Assembly (NCBI RefSeq): GCF_907164915.1
Contig: NC_061868.1
Coordinates: 42,919,774-42,983,773, forward strand
DNA from: Impatiens glandulifera
Taxonomy: Eukaryota; Streptophyta; Magnoliopsida; Ericales; Balsaminaceae
Direction of reading: 5' to 3'
Length of the DNA stretch: 64,000 nucleotides
A model generated the notes under the pieces. That model saw nothing but the letters and a program-made list of their open reading frames with translations. It was not told where the DNA came from and did not search any database. This document shows, piece by piece, positions 19,902 through 32,299 of this stretch. Made by a program: the position numbers and the translations under genes. The first letter of the stretch is position 1. Each line of letters starts with the position of its first letter.

Positions 19902-22900
19902 TTTGCACTCAATACAATATAATTACGGTTTTACCGCTCTATTTTTCTGCTTTTTTTTTTCTTTTCTTTTTCAATTTTACAGACTTAATAGAGGGTTATT
20001 TTTGACAATTTTATGTGTAAAAATATCTTAATATTATAAAATTAAACTTTAAATATTTATTAATAAAATATTCAAATATTTTAATGATCCGAATTTGACA
20101 TTTGTCTCAAATTCACAGTGACCTGTATTTATAATATAGTTTTGACATATCCATTAATCTATATATTGACACATAAGTTATTTATATTTATTTAGACCCA
20201 TTAATGAGAACTGATATGATTCATTTTAATATATTATAATAGTACATACGGGTAGGCTAAGATTTGCATGATGCGTGTTTATAAATAATTTAAATTATAT
20301 ATTTTCCTTATTCTTGTTTTGAACTCCATATTCTTTCGTATTCTCGAGTTTTGATTGTCCGATTAATTGGTTAAGTGTATTTATTTGCGGGTTAGTCGTA
20401 AGTGAAAGATGACTGAACATAAGTGAGAGTAAAAAAAAGGAATCTTGGCCGTCAATTGGGTTGACAATTTAGGAGTAGATGTATGCCAACCAACAACCGT
20501 GATTTATTTACTCTCTTATTAATAATAAATGGTATGATGGTGAGGGCTGTGACATTAATGTTCCTGAACGATACTCCCATTAGCATCGGGACCCACTTAC
20601 GAACTCTATTAAAGTCGGCCACTATAGATTTCTTTCTTCTTTTTATTGAATAATAAACTAAATATATTTAACAAGAGAAAATATAAAATTATGTGGAAAC
20701 TTTTTTTTTTTATAATTTGTGATAATTTTAATTTGGTAGAAAGTTTTTTAATAAACAATATTTAAAAAATAGTATATAATAAAAAATAAAAATTTAAAAC
20801 AGAAGTTATTTATAAATATTTTGATTAATTAATTAAATAATATAATAAATAAAATGAAGAGTAAAATAATATTTAATTAATTTAAATTATTTAAATAAAT
20901 TAAATGTATCTTGGACCTAGTCAATTTGAATGGTTTATTAATTAATTATTATTTTATTTTATAGTCGGAGTTTTTTTTATATATATAGTAACTAGCATAT
21001 ATATGACATAAATAGCATTCTTAATACAAATTGAATCAATATTAACCAAATTTATTATGACCCCAATTTTATTTAAATTATAAAATGAATTAAAAAAGTA
21101 TCAAACATCACCTTAATTTGATTCCAAGTTAAATATCTTAAATGGTGTGTTCTGGATATCAACCAAAAAATATATAATTTGTCATCTTTGCCAAGTCAAA
21201 AGGCTCAAAATATGTAGGCCAATGTTCTACACTTTTTTTTTTATTTATTAAAATTTAGTTTTAGTCTAATACAACTTCACATTAATTATTATTATTATTT
21301 TATTTTTTTAGATAGCTGGTTCCTCTTAAATGCAACTAGGGACCCCAATCGCACATTATTTTGTCAGAATTTATTTTATATAACATTATTTTATCACAAT
21401 CACTTACCATATAAACTAAAATACAAATTATTATGTAATTAATACAAAATTTAAAAATCCCCCAAAACAAAATCATTATATTCAGAATGTTCGAGCTAAT
21501 TTGTTAAGCCCTATGTTAAGGAGAATTTACATTAAGGTTGAGGTGGAATGAAAAAAAAATGTAGTAAGATTTGATATTAATCTCTAAATCCTTAATATTT
21601 TTCAATCTAATTCATCGATAAATTATTTACTTAAATTTTTTTTTCAAGATCGTCCAACTTTTGGTTAGGGCACATTCTAACTGATTCATGAATCCATCTA
21701 GAATTATTGAGCATGTAGCGGACATATAACATTCGGCCACCTTAATTAACTAGAAAAAGAAAAAGAGGTATTGATTGATTGATTTTAGCACTACAAAATG
21801 ACAATTGAGATGGATAAGATAAAAAAAATGATAAATAGTTATAAGCTAATGAGGTGAATTAGGCAAATGAGTCAATAAAATCATCATCTCTCATTTTTAG
21901 TGGGATAATCTATTGGTTGTTGAGACTTATGTTTGGTGGTTTGGCATTGTTACATTATTATGATTATGTATTTAAATCATTTTAAATCCATCAACGTCAC
22001 GTTTCTATTTCTATCGACAAATTAATACAAATTTAACTATTAAATATAAAGATAAATTGTCATTTAGTTTAAAATTGTATCTTCTAAATAATAATTCATC
22101 TTAATCTTACATTTTCATTAAAATTTAGATCATAAAAAATAATGTATTAAAGTTTTAGATTCATATTCATGTTTATAAGCAGCCATATTTATTTAATTCA
22201 CCCACTCCCATTAGCTCCATTTAATGATCATCCTAGGGCCAGCAATGATCTTCTCTATTTGTTTCTAGTATCCACCTCCATTAATTATTTATTTATTAAG
22301 GCACCTGCAAAATGTAGGGATATTAATTATTCATCACTGTTTGTGGGGTCTTAATTCTTAAGAGGAAAATGATCAACTAGGTATTGAGTTACTTTAAATG
22401 TTTTTTTCTTTCTTTCAAATTAAACTATATTAATTAACATTTAAACATATAAATTAAGCTATATGAGGCATACATGATGCATGCATTCTAATTATAGAGG
22501 TCAAACTTTTATTTTATTAATTTTTCTTTTGTTTATCATCAGATCACTTCATGACTAGCTATAGTCATTATAATTAAAATGGGTTGGTTGTTGTCATTAT
22601 AAATTTAATTCCATAATGGGTTCCCATTAGAATTTTAATTTAAATGTGTATAACTTGTGAAATTATATGGTCGGTTGCCATCTTAATTTTAAATAAAGAA
22701 AATATACATTTTCATATAAATTTGAAGCTTATTGTTGATACATGTATAGTCTAAAAATTAAACGTATCATATTTGAATATTACTAAAACGATTTAAATTG
22801 AAGTGTAATCATGTAGCGACGTGTTAGTTTCCAATCAATTAATTAAAAAAAAACATATCAATTTGAGGAGTCATTTGACCTTTTATTTATAGGGTTTGGC

Positions 22901-24548
22901 TTAAAAACATTTTGAAAGCAACATATGAGAAGTAATTAAGACGTGATCAAATAAATTAATACTCTTATTATGTATGGTCTATTCTTACAAATTAATTGCG
23001 ACCCATTATCTAAAAAACCATTCAAACACACAAATAAATCAAAAGACTCAATATAATATATTGGTCCAAAATGACGGTTGAACTACATTTGAGATAGCGT
23101 GTAAAAACAATTACAAATAGTGATGTATTATTATAATTTTGTATTTTAAAAAAAAATCTCACAAAAATAGTCATATATAGTAAGAGTCTTACCAAAAAAA
23201 GTCACGTCATCACTATGAGGTGTCATGCTAACTCTTCTTTATTTAAAAAAATAAAATAAATTCAAATAAATAAGAACATATATTAGTATTTTATTCTGTC
23301 AACTAATTTTTTATCATTACTAAAAAAAATGATCTATTTTTTTCTTTTTATATAAAATTTAAATACGAAATATATTACAATAATATAATCACTTAAATTT
23401 CTAAATACATTTTTTCAAACAACCCAATAAAAAGTTCAATATCAAACAAGCTCGTGTAAACATACAAATTATTATTATGATTTTTTTAATCAAAACATAT
23501 CCAACTTCAGGGTTTAGTTTTTTAATGAAAAAGCTTGATACTATTTTGGATTCTAGTAAAAATGTTCTTAGACATTTAATTAGATTTTGATCCATTTAAT
23601 TTAATTGATAGATATATTCTAACCCCCACCAATAGATAGATTGGTACTGCTTTTATTTATTTATTTATAACAATTACAAAAATAATATATAAGGAGTTGG
23701 AAAGTGACTATTAGAGTATTTTTTTTGTTTGTTTATTTGAGTGTTTGATTTATTTTTTAAATGAATCAGTCAAATTCTATTAACTAATTTGATTATATTT
23801 TTAATTTTTTTTGTAAAGAAAAGAAAATAAAATAGATTCAAATAAATAATACAATTGGACTTTTTTTTTATATATTATTATTATTATTATTTTTAAGAAA
23901 ACTAACATTATTCCACAAAGTAATGATTCTTCTATTAACTAAAGCATTTTAAAAAATAAATATTCTAAATAAGAATTGAGCTGTGATATTTCATTTCTTA
24001 GCCACCAACTTAATAATATAAAATAATACATTTTTTATATTTCACAAACTAAATCTTATAATTTATATTTTTAACATGTAAAATATACAAATATCCACAC
24101 TTCAAAGATAACCTTGTAATTATTTGTCAACTACAATGTCTACTTATCTTATCTAGAATATTATAAGAAGATGAATATATATATGAAATTATATAGATAT
24201 GTTAAATTCTTAACCATCTAGAAATTAGATAGATATATTAAATGCAACCAGTGAATAAATTTTGTAAATGCCTTAATTAATATTCACTTTAGTCAAAATG
24301 CACCATTAATCAAATGGTAGATTTTTTTTACCTAAAAATACTAAAATATAATATTTTATTTGTATTGGTTAGATGTGTTTTTTTTATGATGATTTGTCTT
24401 AAATATAAACATTGTTTAAGTTATTATTATTATTATTATTATTATTTTAAGAATAATTTAAAAAAATAACTATATATTACATAAAAGCAAATAATGAGTC
24501 ATTCTATCAATCATGTTGAAATAACTATCAAAATAAAATATTTGAAAT
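19902..24548. other. Gene-poor AT-rich intergenic spacer
   Basis: No gene, RNA or intact element was recognised. A short stretch at 23205-23255 (cactatgaggtgtcatgctaactcttctttatttaaaaaa) resembles the 3' end and A-tail of the retroposed fragment at 58032-58111. TTA and AT microsatellites lie at 24421-24445 and near 24565-24602. Short open frames (22169-22354, 23401-23595) look compositional. Confidence 0.4.
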
Positions 24549-24565
24549 AATCATAGGCTAATATA

Positions 24566-24604
<39 letters not shown>

Positions 24605-24887
24605 CTTAATTTTAAAGTGTCGAGATTGACAGGTCGAGAGATGTAGTTAATTTCGATATATATATATGAAAGTAAATGGATACTTGAGTCGGATCGTGAG
24701 TTAACCCGCTCATAAATTTAAAACGGTTAAAAATAAAAATGTTATATGTATGTTTTGAACTTGTAACCTAACAAATACAACCATTTAACCAACTAGACTA
24801 ATACGATTTTATATTTTAAATTAAATACCAAATTTGATGAACGTGAGACATTCTTAGACATATTTATAAGTTCAACTTTTTAACTAA

Positions 24888-24928
<41 letters not shown>

Positions 24929-25140
24929 TTAATTTCAAAGTGTCTGGATTGTCGGGTCAAGAGCTGTGGTTAATTTGGATATATATGTGAGAGTAAATGC
25001 ATATTTGGGTCGGATTGTGGATTGACCCACTCATAAACTTAAAACGGTTAAAAATAAATTAAAATTAAAAATGATATAGGTATGTTTCGAACTCACATCT
25101 AACAAAAACAAGTACAACTCTTTAACAAACCCTTTAATTG

Positions 25141-25171
<31 letters not shown>

Positions 25172-26559
25172 GTTAAAATTTGCGACGAAAGTGGTGGTGG
25201 GTAAATGACATTCACAATATTAGAGGTTGATTGTGATGAATGGTTAAAATATGCAATGAAATTGATTGTTGGGTAAATATCATTCACGATATGAAATCCC
25301 CTCTTCTAGCATAGCGACAATAAGAAGTGGATATTAACCTTAAGTTCTTCGGTTCGAGCCCGTCAGGCGCCAAGTTCCGCGCCTAGTTAAATGGTTACGT
25401 GTGTTTGCGGCTACATACTTAATCCGGTGTCCCATTTTTTTCATTCACGATATGAAAGAAGATGGATTGTTGTTTGTTGATTTGACCGAAGTGAATGTGT
25501 AAGGTCACAAGATTAGAGGTCAATTGAGGTGAATAAAAATATGTAATGAGATGGTTGGTTAGTCTAAGTGAGTATGCCACACGATGAGAGGCCGACTAGG
25601 TCAATTGAGGTGGATAAAAATATGGAATGAGATGGTTGGTTAGTCGAGTGAGTATGTCACACGATGAGAGGTCGATTGGGGATTAGTGGTCAAAGTGAGG
25701 GTAAAAGAGATTGATAATGTACAAAAGTGAAAGTTTAAGGTCACGGTATGAGATGTCCGATTAGGGTCGATAAATGTGAAATGACATGGACTGGTCAGTT
25801 GAAGTGAAGATAAGTAAGTTGGGTTGTTTATTGTAAATATGTGAGGAGATGAATTGTTTGACTGAAATGAAAGTAAAGTCTCAAGATGAGAGTTAATTGA
25901 GATTTATGCAATAAAAACGTGGAATGAGATTGTATTTGTTAATCGAAGTAAGTAAGGTCAAACTATGAGAGATCGATTGGAGGATTGATGGGTCAAAATG
26001 AGGATAAAAGAGATTGATAACGTTAGAGATGGTTGAATTGTCCGAAATGAAATTGTGTAAGGTTACACAATATGAGATGTTGATTAGGGTGTGGATAAAT
26101 GTGGAATGAGATTATTAGTTATCCGAAGTGAGGATAAAAAATAAAGTTGTATATTGTAAAATATGTGAGGAGATGAGTCACGAGATAAGAGACCACTAGT
26201 TAGAGATTGGTGACCAAAGTGAAGAGTAAAAGAGATTGGTGATGTTGGAGATGATTAATTTGACTGAAATGAAAGTGTAAGGTCACATATGAGAGGTCGA
26301 TTATTGTGGTGGACAAATGTGGAATGAGATGGATGGTTGGCCGAATTAAGGATAAAGAAGGTCGGGTTGTATGCAAATGACATTGGTTAAAACTTGCGAT
26401 GAAATTAGTGTGTGGGTAAATGAGAGTGTTTTATTTTTTATTTTAATATATTATTCGTGATTTATTAAGAATTTTAAACATTAAAATACATATTAGTATA
26501 ATTTTTTTTAGTAATTTTTTATATTTTTATCCGTGTGTATCGCACGTGAATTTTCCTAG
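24549..26559 (+). mobile_element. Second Helitron of the family, with two 5' modules and a long tail
   Basis: The 3' end has a hairpin CGTGTG-TAT-CGCACG at 26532-26546, then CTAG at 26556-26559 and a following T. At the 5' side two diverged modules lie in tandem (about 24595-24888 and 24889-25140), each with aaagtgtc...ttgwcrggtc, gggtcggattgtg and the box A/B-like stretch, and each fronted by an AT run. The left TC terminus is eroded, so the start is approximate. The tail, 25150-26450, is a GTGA/ATGAGA-rich run in which phrases such as aaggtcacaagatgagaggtcgattgg recur at irregular spacing. No Rep/helicase ORF. Confidence 0.7.
25280..25457 (+). mobile_element. tRNA-derived SINE with a perfect 17-bp target duplication
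   Basis: The insert 25297-25440 is flanked by identical 17-mers tcattcacgatatgaaa at 25280-25296 and 25441-25457. It carries a box A-like TAGCATAGCG near its start and a box B matching the consensus, GGTTCGAGCCC (about 25350-25360), and ends in a T run. It is 144 bp long and non-coding. A related copy sits at about 59974-60130. The insertion is inside the second Helitron and is therefore younger than it. Confidence 0.75.
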
Positions 26560-26730
26560 TTTATCTTTAATATCGTTGTTGTGAGGAAGTGATGCAAAAT
26601 AATAAGTTTGTTAAAAAAATCTTTATTTTTTAACTCTATAATTTTATTATTTTATACCAATAAATTGATATAAAATATAGTTGTGAAAACATACCTGAAT
26701 CGGTAATGAATAACAGTTCACTAAGTTTTT

Positions 26731-27885
26731 TTTTGGGGGGGGGGGGGAACAGCTTAGTGCCATTTCATTAAAACCCAAAAGAGGGAAAAAAAATACAAAG
26801 TTTAAGATCAGATCTAGACAATTTCTAGATTTGACAATGAAATAATAATTGAATTACAAACAATAACAATAATCAATTAGCGCCTACAACGTTTTTACTT
26901 TTATTCTACTTGTGACCTTCTCAAACGAAATATCCCATATATGACAGAACTTTCTATTCTCTTCATTCCTTTGGATTCCTCTCCAAGATTGAATGAGTAC
27001 ATTTCCATCTGAAGTTATATCTCTCCAAATATCTTCAGCGGTTCTACTTCTTCCACTGTGAGTTCTTGAATTTCTTTCTTTCTTTCCAGATATTGTAGAT
27101 TATTGCTCCAAAGTAGCATTTCAACATACTTACATAGAAGGATCTTCCTTTTGCTTTATTCTTCATCCACTCTTGAATTTCTTCCCATATTCTTGGAAAG
27201 TTGATGATGTTCATGTTTGCAGCATACATCCTCCAGATTTGTATTACAAAAGAGCATTCCCCAAATAAATGGTTTATGCTTTCCTCAACTCCCGAACATA
27301 GGACACAGTTGATATCAGGAATGTTTATATATTTTCGAATTCTGTCTTTTGTTGTCAACCTTTTCCTGTATACCAGCCAGAGAATAAATTAGTGACGAGG
27401 AATAATCTTTGGAGACCATACCACATTATGCCAATCTACCTCATGTCCTCTTGTTCTAACCATTTCTCATGCCTTTCCTGTAATAAACTTCTCATTGCTT
27501 TCTGTTTTCCAGCTTATTTCATCATTATTTTCATTGAGTTGCTTCTGCCTCATTAGGTTTATGATTTTATCACCTTCTGGAATACGTCTCAAAAGTGAAT
27601 CACATCTACCTTCATATACGTCTCTAAATGAGTACTTGATGTATTCTCTTTTAACTCTGTTTCCTTACATTTTTCTTTGAATATAATGGGAATATTATCC
27701 AGCCAAAGATCATGCCAGAATAGTACCTCTCTTCCATTTTCAATTGTGGTTTTCACCATTTGAAAGACATCTTTTCTTGTTTTTAGTATTTTCTTCAATG
27801 ACCATGTCATTCTTTCGTTGATGCTTAGTGTCCAGATACATATTATATGAGTTTGAACATACATATTTGATAAATTTAACATAAT
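26731..27885 (-). mobile_element. LINE (non-LTR retrotransposon) 3' end, inactive
   Basis: The minus strand encodes, with frame breaks, GREVLFWHDLWLDN (about 27700-27740) and then a zinc-knuckle domain DRIRKYINIPDINCVLC with ESINHLFGEC and IW (27044-27350). This is the zf-RVT region found at the C-terminus of plant LINE reverse transcriptases. The element ends with a C12 run followed by an A run (plus-strand ttttttttt-gggg at about 26731-26752), a LINE-like 3' tail. The catalytic reverse transcriptase domain is absent: it is a 5'-truncated relic. Confidence 0.75.
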
Positions 27886-29203
27886 AAATAGACTATCTAT
27901 ATGAGTTGAAAATATAATCCTAATATATAATTATTATTCGGGCCATCAACCAAATTTTAATGATATTTTTGTTTTTACATAAATATATTTCATATTTATT
28001 ATAAAGGTCAGAATAAGTCATAATCTTTATATTTAGTAAATAACATTAATTAGATTGATAATTTTTAATAATATATAATTACTCACTAATATATTTACCG
28101 AAATATGGTTGGAATTAATTCTAACAAAACTTAGTGAAAAAAAATGAGCAGCATATTTTTATTTGTCGTTATTTTATAATATATTATTAAAATACTCACC
28201 ACCGACTAGGAGGTTTTATTAGGTTAACGTTAAACTAAAAATATATAGATATATAAATAGGTAGATTTTAATAATGAATATATTCTATGAGGGACAATTT
28301 TTAGTTAATTAAAATGATAATAAGTAAATAAGATTAATTAAAGTGATAATAAGTATGATGTTTCATAAACATTTAATTGAGTTGTAAATATTCTATATAT
28401 AATCTTGTTTGAAATTATTCATAATATATTTATTTTTGTTTAAATTTATTCTATTAACATTATTATTATAAAATGTTATTACATGGTTAATTTGAAGTTA
28501 AAAATAGACGGATATTTCTCCTATATATATATTCTCTATTTTTCTAATTTCCATTATGATATTCGTCTTTCTATTACTTCTTCAACTTTAATCTCAAACA
28601 ACAATGTTACATACTAAGACAACGGCAACGTTATTACAAACTAAATCAATTTAAGATATATTGCGAGTTTCTTTATATTTAACTATTTCATTTTTCTATA
28701 AGAGTTAAAACATAAAAATAAATTTTGAGTTACGTTGAAATTTATGTTCACATGTCTGAACATGACAAACATACATCACCACCTTTCTCTACTCCATCTT
28801 TTTCCATATCGCCAATTTCAACATATTCAAAAACCTATTTTTAGGTTTAACTCTGGTAACGTAACGAAATAGTTAAATACGGCGAAACTCATTTGAATCG
28901 TCCGATCAGCAACAAGTCAACCACGTCGTCGTCTTAGTTATCAACATCGTTATCTGAAAATTGAGTGGAACAGTTTCGTCGTCGTTTAAAACTGAAAAAG
29001 TCATCTATTAACAGATGGTGAGAGATTTGTCAATAGTAACACTTAGAAAAATAAATATGCAACATATATGAGAAGTTAGTACCAATTTTCAACCCATATA
29101 ATTAACAATGTGATCACATTTTAAAACGATTTTAGACGTTTAAAAAATAATTCAAATAAAAAAATGTATAAAATAAAATTTCAAATAAAATAATGTATAG
29201 TTA
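27886..29203. other. AT-rich intergenic spacer
   Basis: No gene, RNA or recognisable repeat is seen here. Confidence 0.4.
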
Positions 29204-29878
29204 GGGGTGTCAATTCGGGTGATTCGAGTAAGTTTCGGTTGGATTAAAATAGGTGCATTACAAAAAATTCTCAACCCGAACCCGACATGAAGTCGAACCA
29301 ACCCAAAAACAACCTACCCGGCCAACCCGAATAACCTGAAATGATTTTTGTACTATTAAAATTACTTTTATTATTTAACAAAATTATTAATAAAAAATAC
29401 ATAATAATATTTTAATTTAAAAACAAAATAACAAAAACTGGCCTAAATATAATAATTGTGTTTATAAGTTTAATTATTTAAATTTAAAGTCTAATGGCTA
29501 ATTACTCCACAAAAAAAATAATTGTTTAAAAAATTCAAAAATTTAATCAAAAAAAATATTACCTATTGAAAATTGTGATATAACATACCAAAAGAAAAAA
29601 AAAATTCAAGAATCACAAAAGTAACTTTCAACTTTCAAACCCCATTTCTCCGTTGTTGTGCACTAGTTTAAGTAATTGAATGATTTGATTCATCTCTATT
29701 ATCCCCATTTATGATTAAACTCATAATATTTTTATGTCAATCCGGGTCAACCTGAAACTAATCCCTTTTTTTTCAGGTCAGATTTTAGGTCTAACCTGAA
29801 CTGACCCGAACCCTAACCCAATATTTTTCAAGTCGACTCATGTTAGGGTTGACGAGTCGAATTCATTTTTGACACCTC
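29204..29878. mobile_element. TIR element, about 0.67 kb, non-autonomous
   Basis: It begins GGGGTGTCAATTCGGGT and ends in the inverted form ATTTTTGACACCTC. The interior near both ends is rich in aacccga / tcgggt words (cccgaacccgac near 29280, acccgaaccctaaccc near 29800). No ORF. The class is uncertain: the ends resemble common plant MITEs beginning GGGGTGTCAA. Confidence 0.5.
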
Positions 29879-30194
29879 CAATGTATACAAATATATTTTA
29901 AACTTAGTTAAATTGATATGAATTATTATATTATTATCAATTAGTTAAACCAACGGAACTAATAGAAAATCGCTAATTTAAAAAAAAAAAATTTGGTTAA
30001 TTGATTGTAATATTTGGGCATAAATGTGTTAATTTTTTTATTTAAGGGGCAATAAACGTAAAGGAAATAAGTGTAAGGGCTTATTTTTACATCAATTGCA
30101 TAGTGGAGTTAAGAGCGGTTAAATACCGGAAATACCCTCTTTATTAACCAGAAGGTGGAGAGCAAGTGAGAGAACGAGCTAGAGAGAGAGAGAA

Positions 30195-32299
30195 ATGGCG
30201 TCGGCGCTGAGAGGAGCCATCCTTCGTCACATTCGAGTTCCAATAGCTGAAACTCAAACCCTAAATGGGTCAAAGTTGAGCCTTTGTAGCTTCAATCGGT
30301 CGATGTCCTCCCATGGCGATGATCATCTGACCAAGGATCAAGTAACCCAAAGAGTTCTAGACGTCGTCAAGAGTTTCCCCAAACTCGATCCTTCTCAGGT
30401 TAGTCAATCTTCTCAATTCAATTTGATACATTTCTTTATCTCTTTCATGTTAATCAAATCTGAAACTTTGGAAATGTAAATGGAGCTGGAAAGTGAAATC
30501 GATTGTTATACGATAGGGATATCGTCTCAGTTTTCTGTTAAGAAAGAAAAAGTTTGTTATTTGATGATGCTGAAGAGTATTTGAATGAGAACGAATTTGA
30601 TATTTGTTATTTGAGAATTTGCATACCCTTTATTAGTTCATTATCAATGTCAAAGCCCTAGCGATGACTGCTCAATCTGTGATACTCGATTAGAGTTCTG
30701 GGATTGGATTTAGGTTAATATTGACAGAATGCTATCTAGCAGTTTCACTGTTTAATCGTGTGCCAAGCAATTTTCCTGCTAAAATGATTCTGAGTAAGAA
30801 AATTGCAAATGGTGCTGCCAAACAAGACGAACAATTTCAGAGTATGAGATTAAGGGTAGCTTAAGTAGCAAACTTAAGAGTTCAAATGGTCTTAGATTCG
30901 ATTTCCACTAAAAACTCTCTGATTTAAAGGGTGAGGAGTCATGGAAGTGGGGTTGTGCTAGCCTCCATAGGAATAAACCTCGGTTGCAAAAAATGAGAGA
31001 AAGAAAACAGGTGAAGTCGGGATGTAGTGAAGCTCTAAGAATCCCATATTTTTTCTTTGGTTAACCTAAATACCTGAGAGGTTTGATCTATCTTGAGGCC
31101 AAGGAAGTACATTGCTTCTGCAAGATCTTTGATGGTTAAGGATCTATGCAAAATCCTTAACATCTTGTATTTCAGATAATTCATCTCCAGATACAAGAAC
31201 ATGATCATCATATAGCAGTAAAGAGGTGAAACTAGAAACCTTTTGTTTAGTAAAGAGACAATTATCATGAGATGATTGATTAAAGTCAAAATCAACGAAC
31301 TTGTTACAAAATTCAATCTTCCATTGTCTAGAAGCTTGCGCTTTAAGCTGTAAAGACTTTTAACAAGTCTACAAACTTGTCCATGTTTAGCTTTAACATA
31401 CCCATGTGGTAGCAATAAATAGACTTACTCATCCAACACACTGAAGGAAGGCATTGTTAATGTCTAATTGATGTTGATGCCAAGATTTAACATTTGCTAA
31501 GGCTAATAATATTGTAACAGTTACTAGCTTAGCAACATGTAAATAGCTATTCATGATATTCCACCCTTTCTTTTGATTAAATCCTTTCACAACAGGTGAA
31601 TAGCTAACATCTGGTTTGAGTTTCAATTTATAAACCCACTTTGAATCAATTGCCTTTTTACATTTTTTTTGAATTTTTGTCGTATACAAGGTACTACTAA
31701 GCTCGAAGGTTGCCCATCTTCCATTTTTAGCTATCTTGAGTATCCTGAAAAAATTAGCTTCAAGTTAGAGAGCTGTGCTAGAAAAGCCATATATATTTGA
31801 TTTAGGTAAGGGAAAACATTTGAAACATAGTCTCCATCAAAGCTGGTTTAGTTTAAACTCCTTGAGATGTGCATAGTAGGCAGTTTAACTATCTTCAGGT
31901 AATTTCAGCAGTTCTTTCTGAATCATTACTATCATAGTTGAGGTTTGTGGATTTGCATGTTCAATCAAGTTGTCTAAATCAAAGTTCTTTTTAATCAATG
32001 AACCAACCAGTCATTTAAATTTTTCATGCTTCGAACTTGTTTACAGTTTGTGCTTCTGTTGTAAAAGACAGGACCAATGAATCTCTTCTAACGATATGAA
32101 AATTGATTGTGATTGCATGCAGGTAACACCTGATGTTCATTTCCAGAAGGATCTAGGTTTAGACAGCCTGGACACAGTGGAAATTGTAATGGCTCTTGAA
32201 GAGGAGTTCAAGCTAGAGATTCCAGATAAAGAAGCTGATAAGATTGATTCCTGCACTCTTGCAATTGAGTATATCTATAACCATCCAATGTCTAGTTAA
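30195..32299 (+). CDS. Mitochondrial acyl carrier protein (mtACP)
   Basis: The protein carries growing acyl chains on a phosphopantetheine arm in mitochondrial fatty-acid (lipoate precursor) synthesis and is also a subunit associated with respiratory complex I. Two exons, 30195-30398 and 32123-32299, encode 126 aa. The first ~35 residues are basic and Ser/Leu-rich, a mitochondrial presequence. The mature part has the helix I region [15 protein letters not shown] and the attachment motif [11 protein letters not shown], with the modified Ser in DSL, followed by [17 protein letters not shown]. The single GT-AG intron of 1.72 kb holds a Copia relic in reverse orientation. A GA-rich leader (30175-30193) precedes the start. 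The start and length agree with plant mtACPs. Confidence 0.96.
31035..31745 (-). mobile_element. Ty1/Copia retrotransposon relic in the mtACP intron
   Basis: Minus-strand fragments read [35 protein letters not shown] and [15 protein letters not shown], followed by an [10 protein letters not shown] block. These are the reverse transcriptase motifs of Copia polyproteins in the right order, broken by stops and a frameshift near 31420. No LTRs, integrase or protease region was found. It is a dead internal fragment. Confidence 0.85.
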
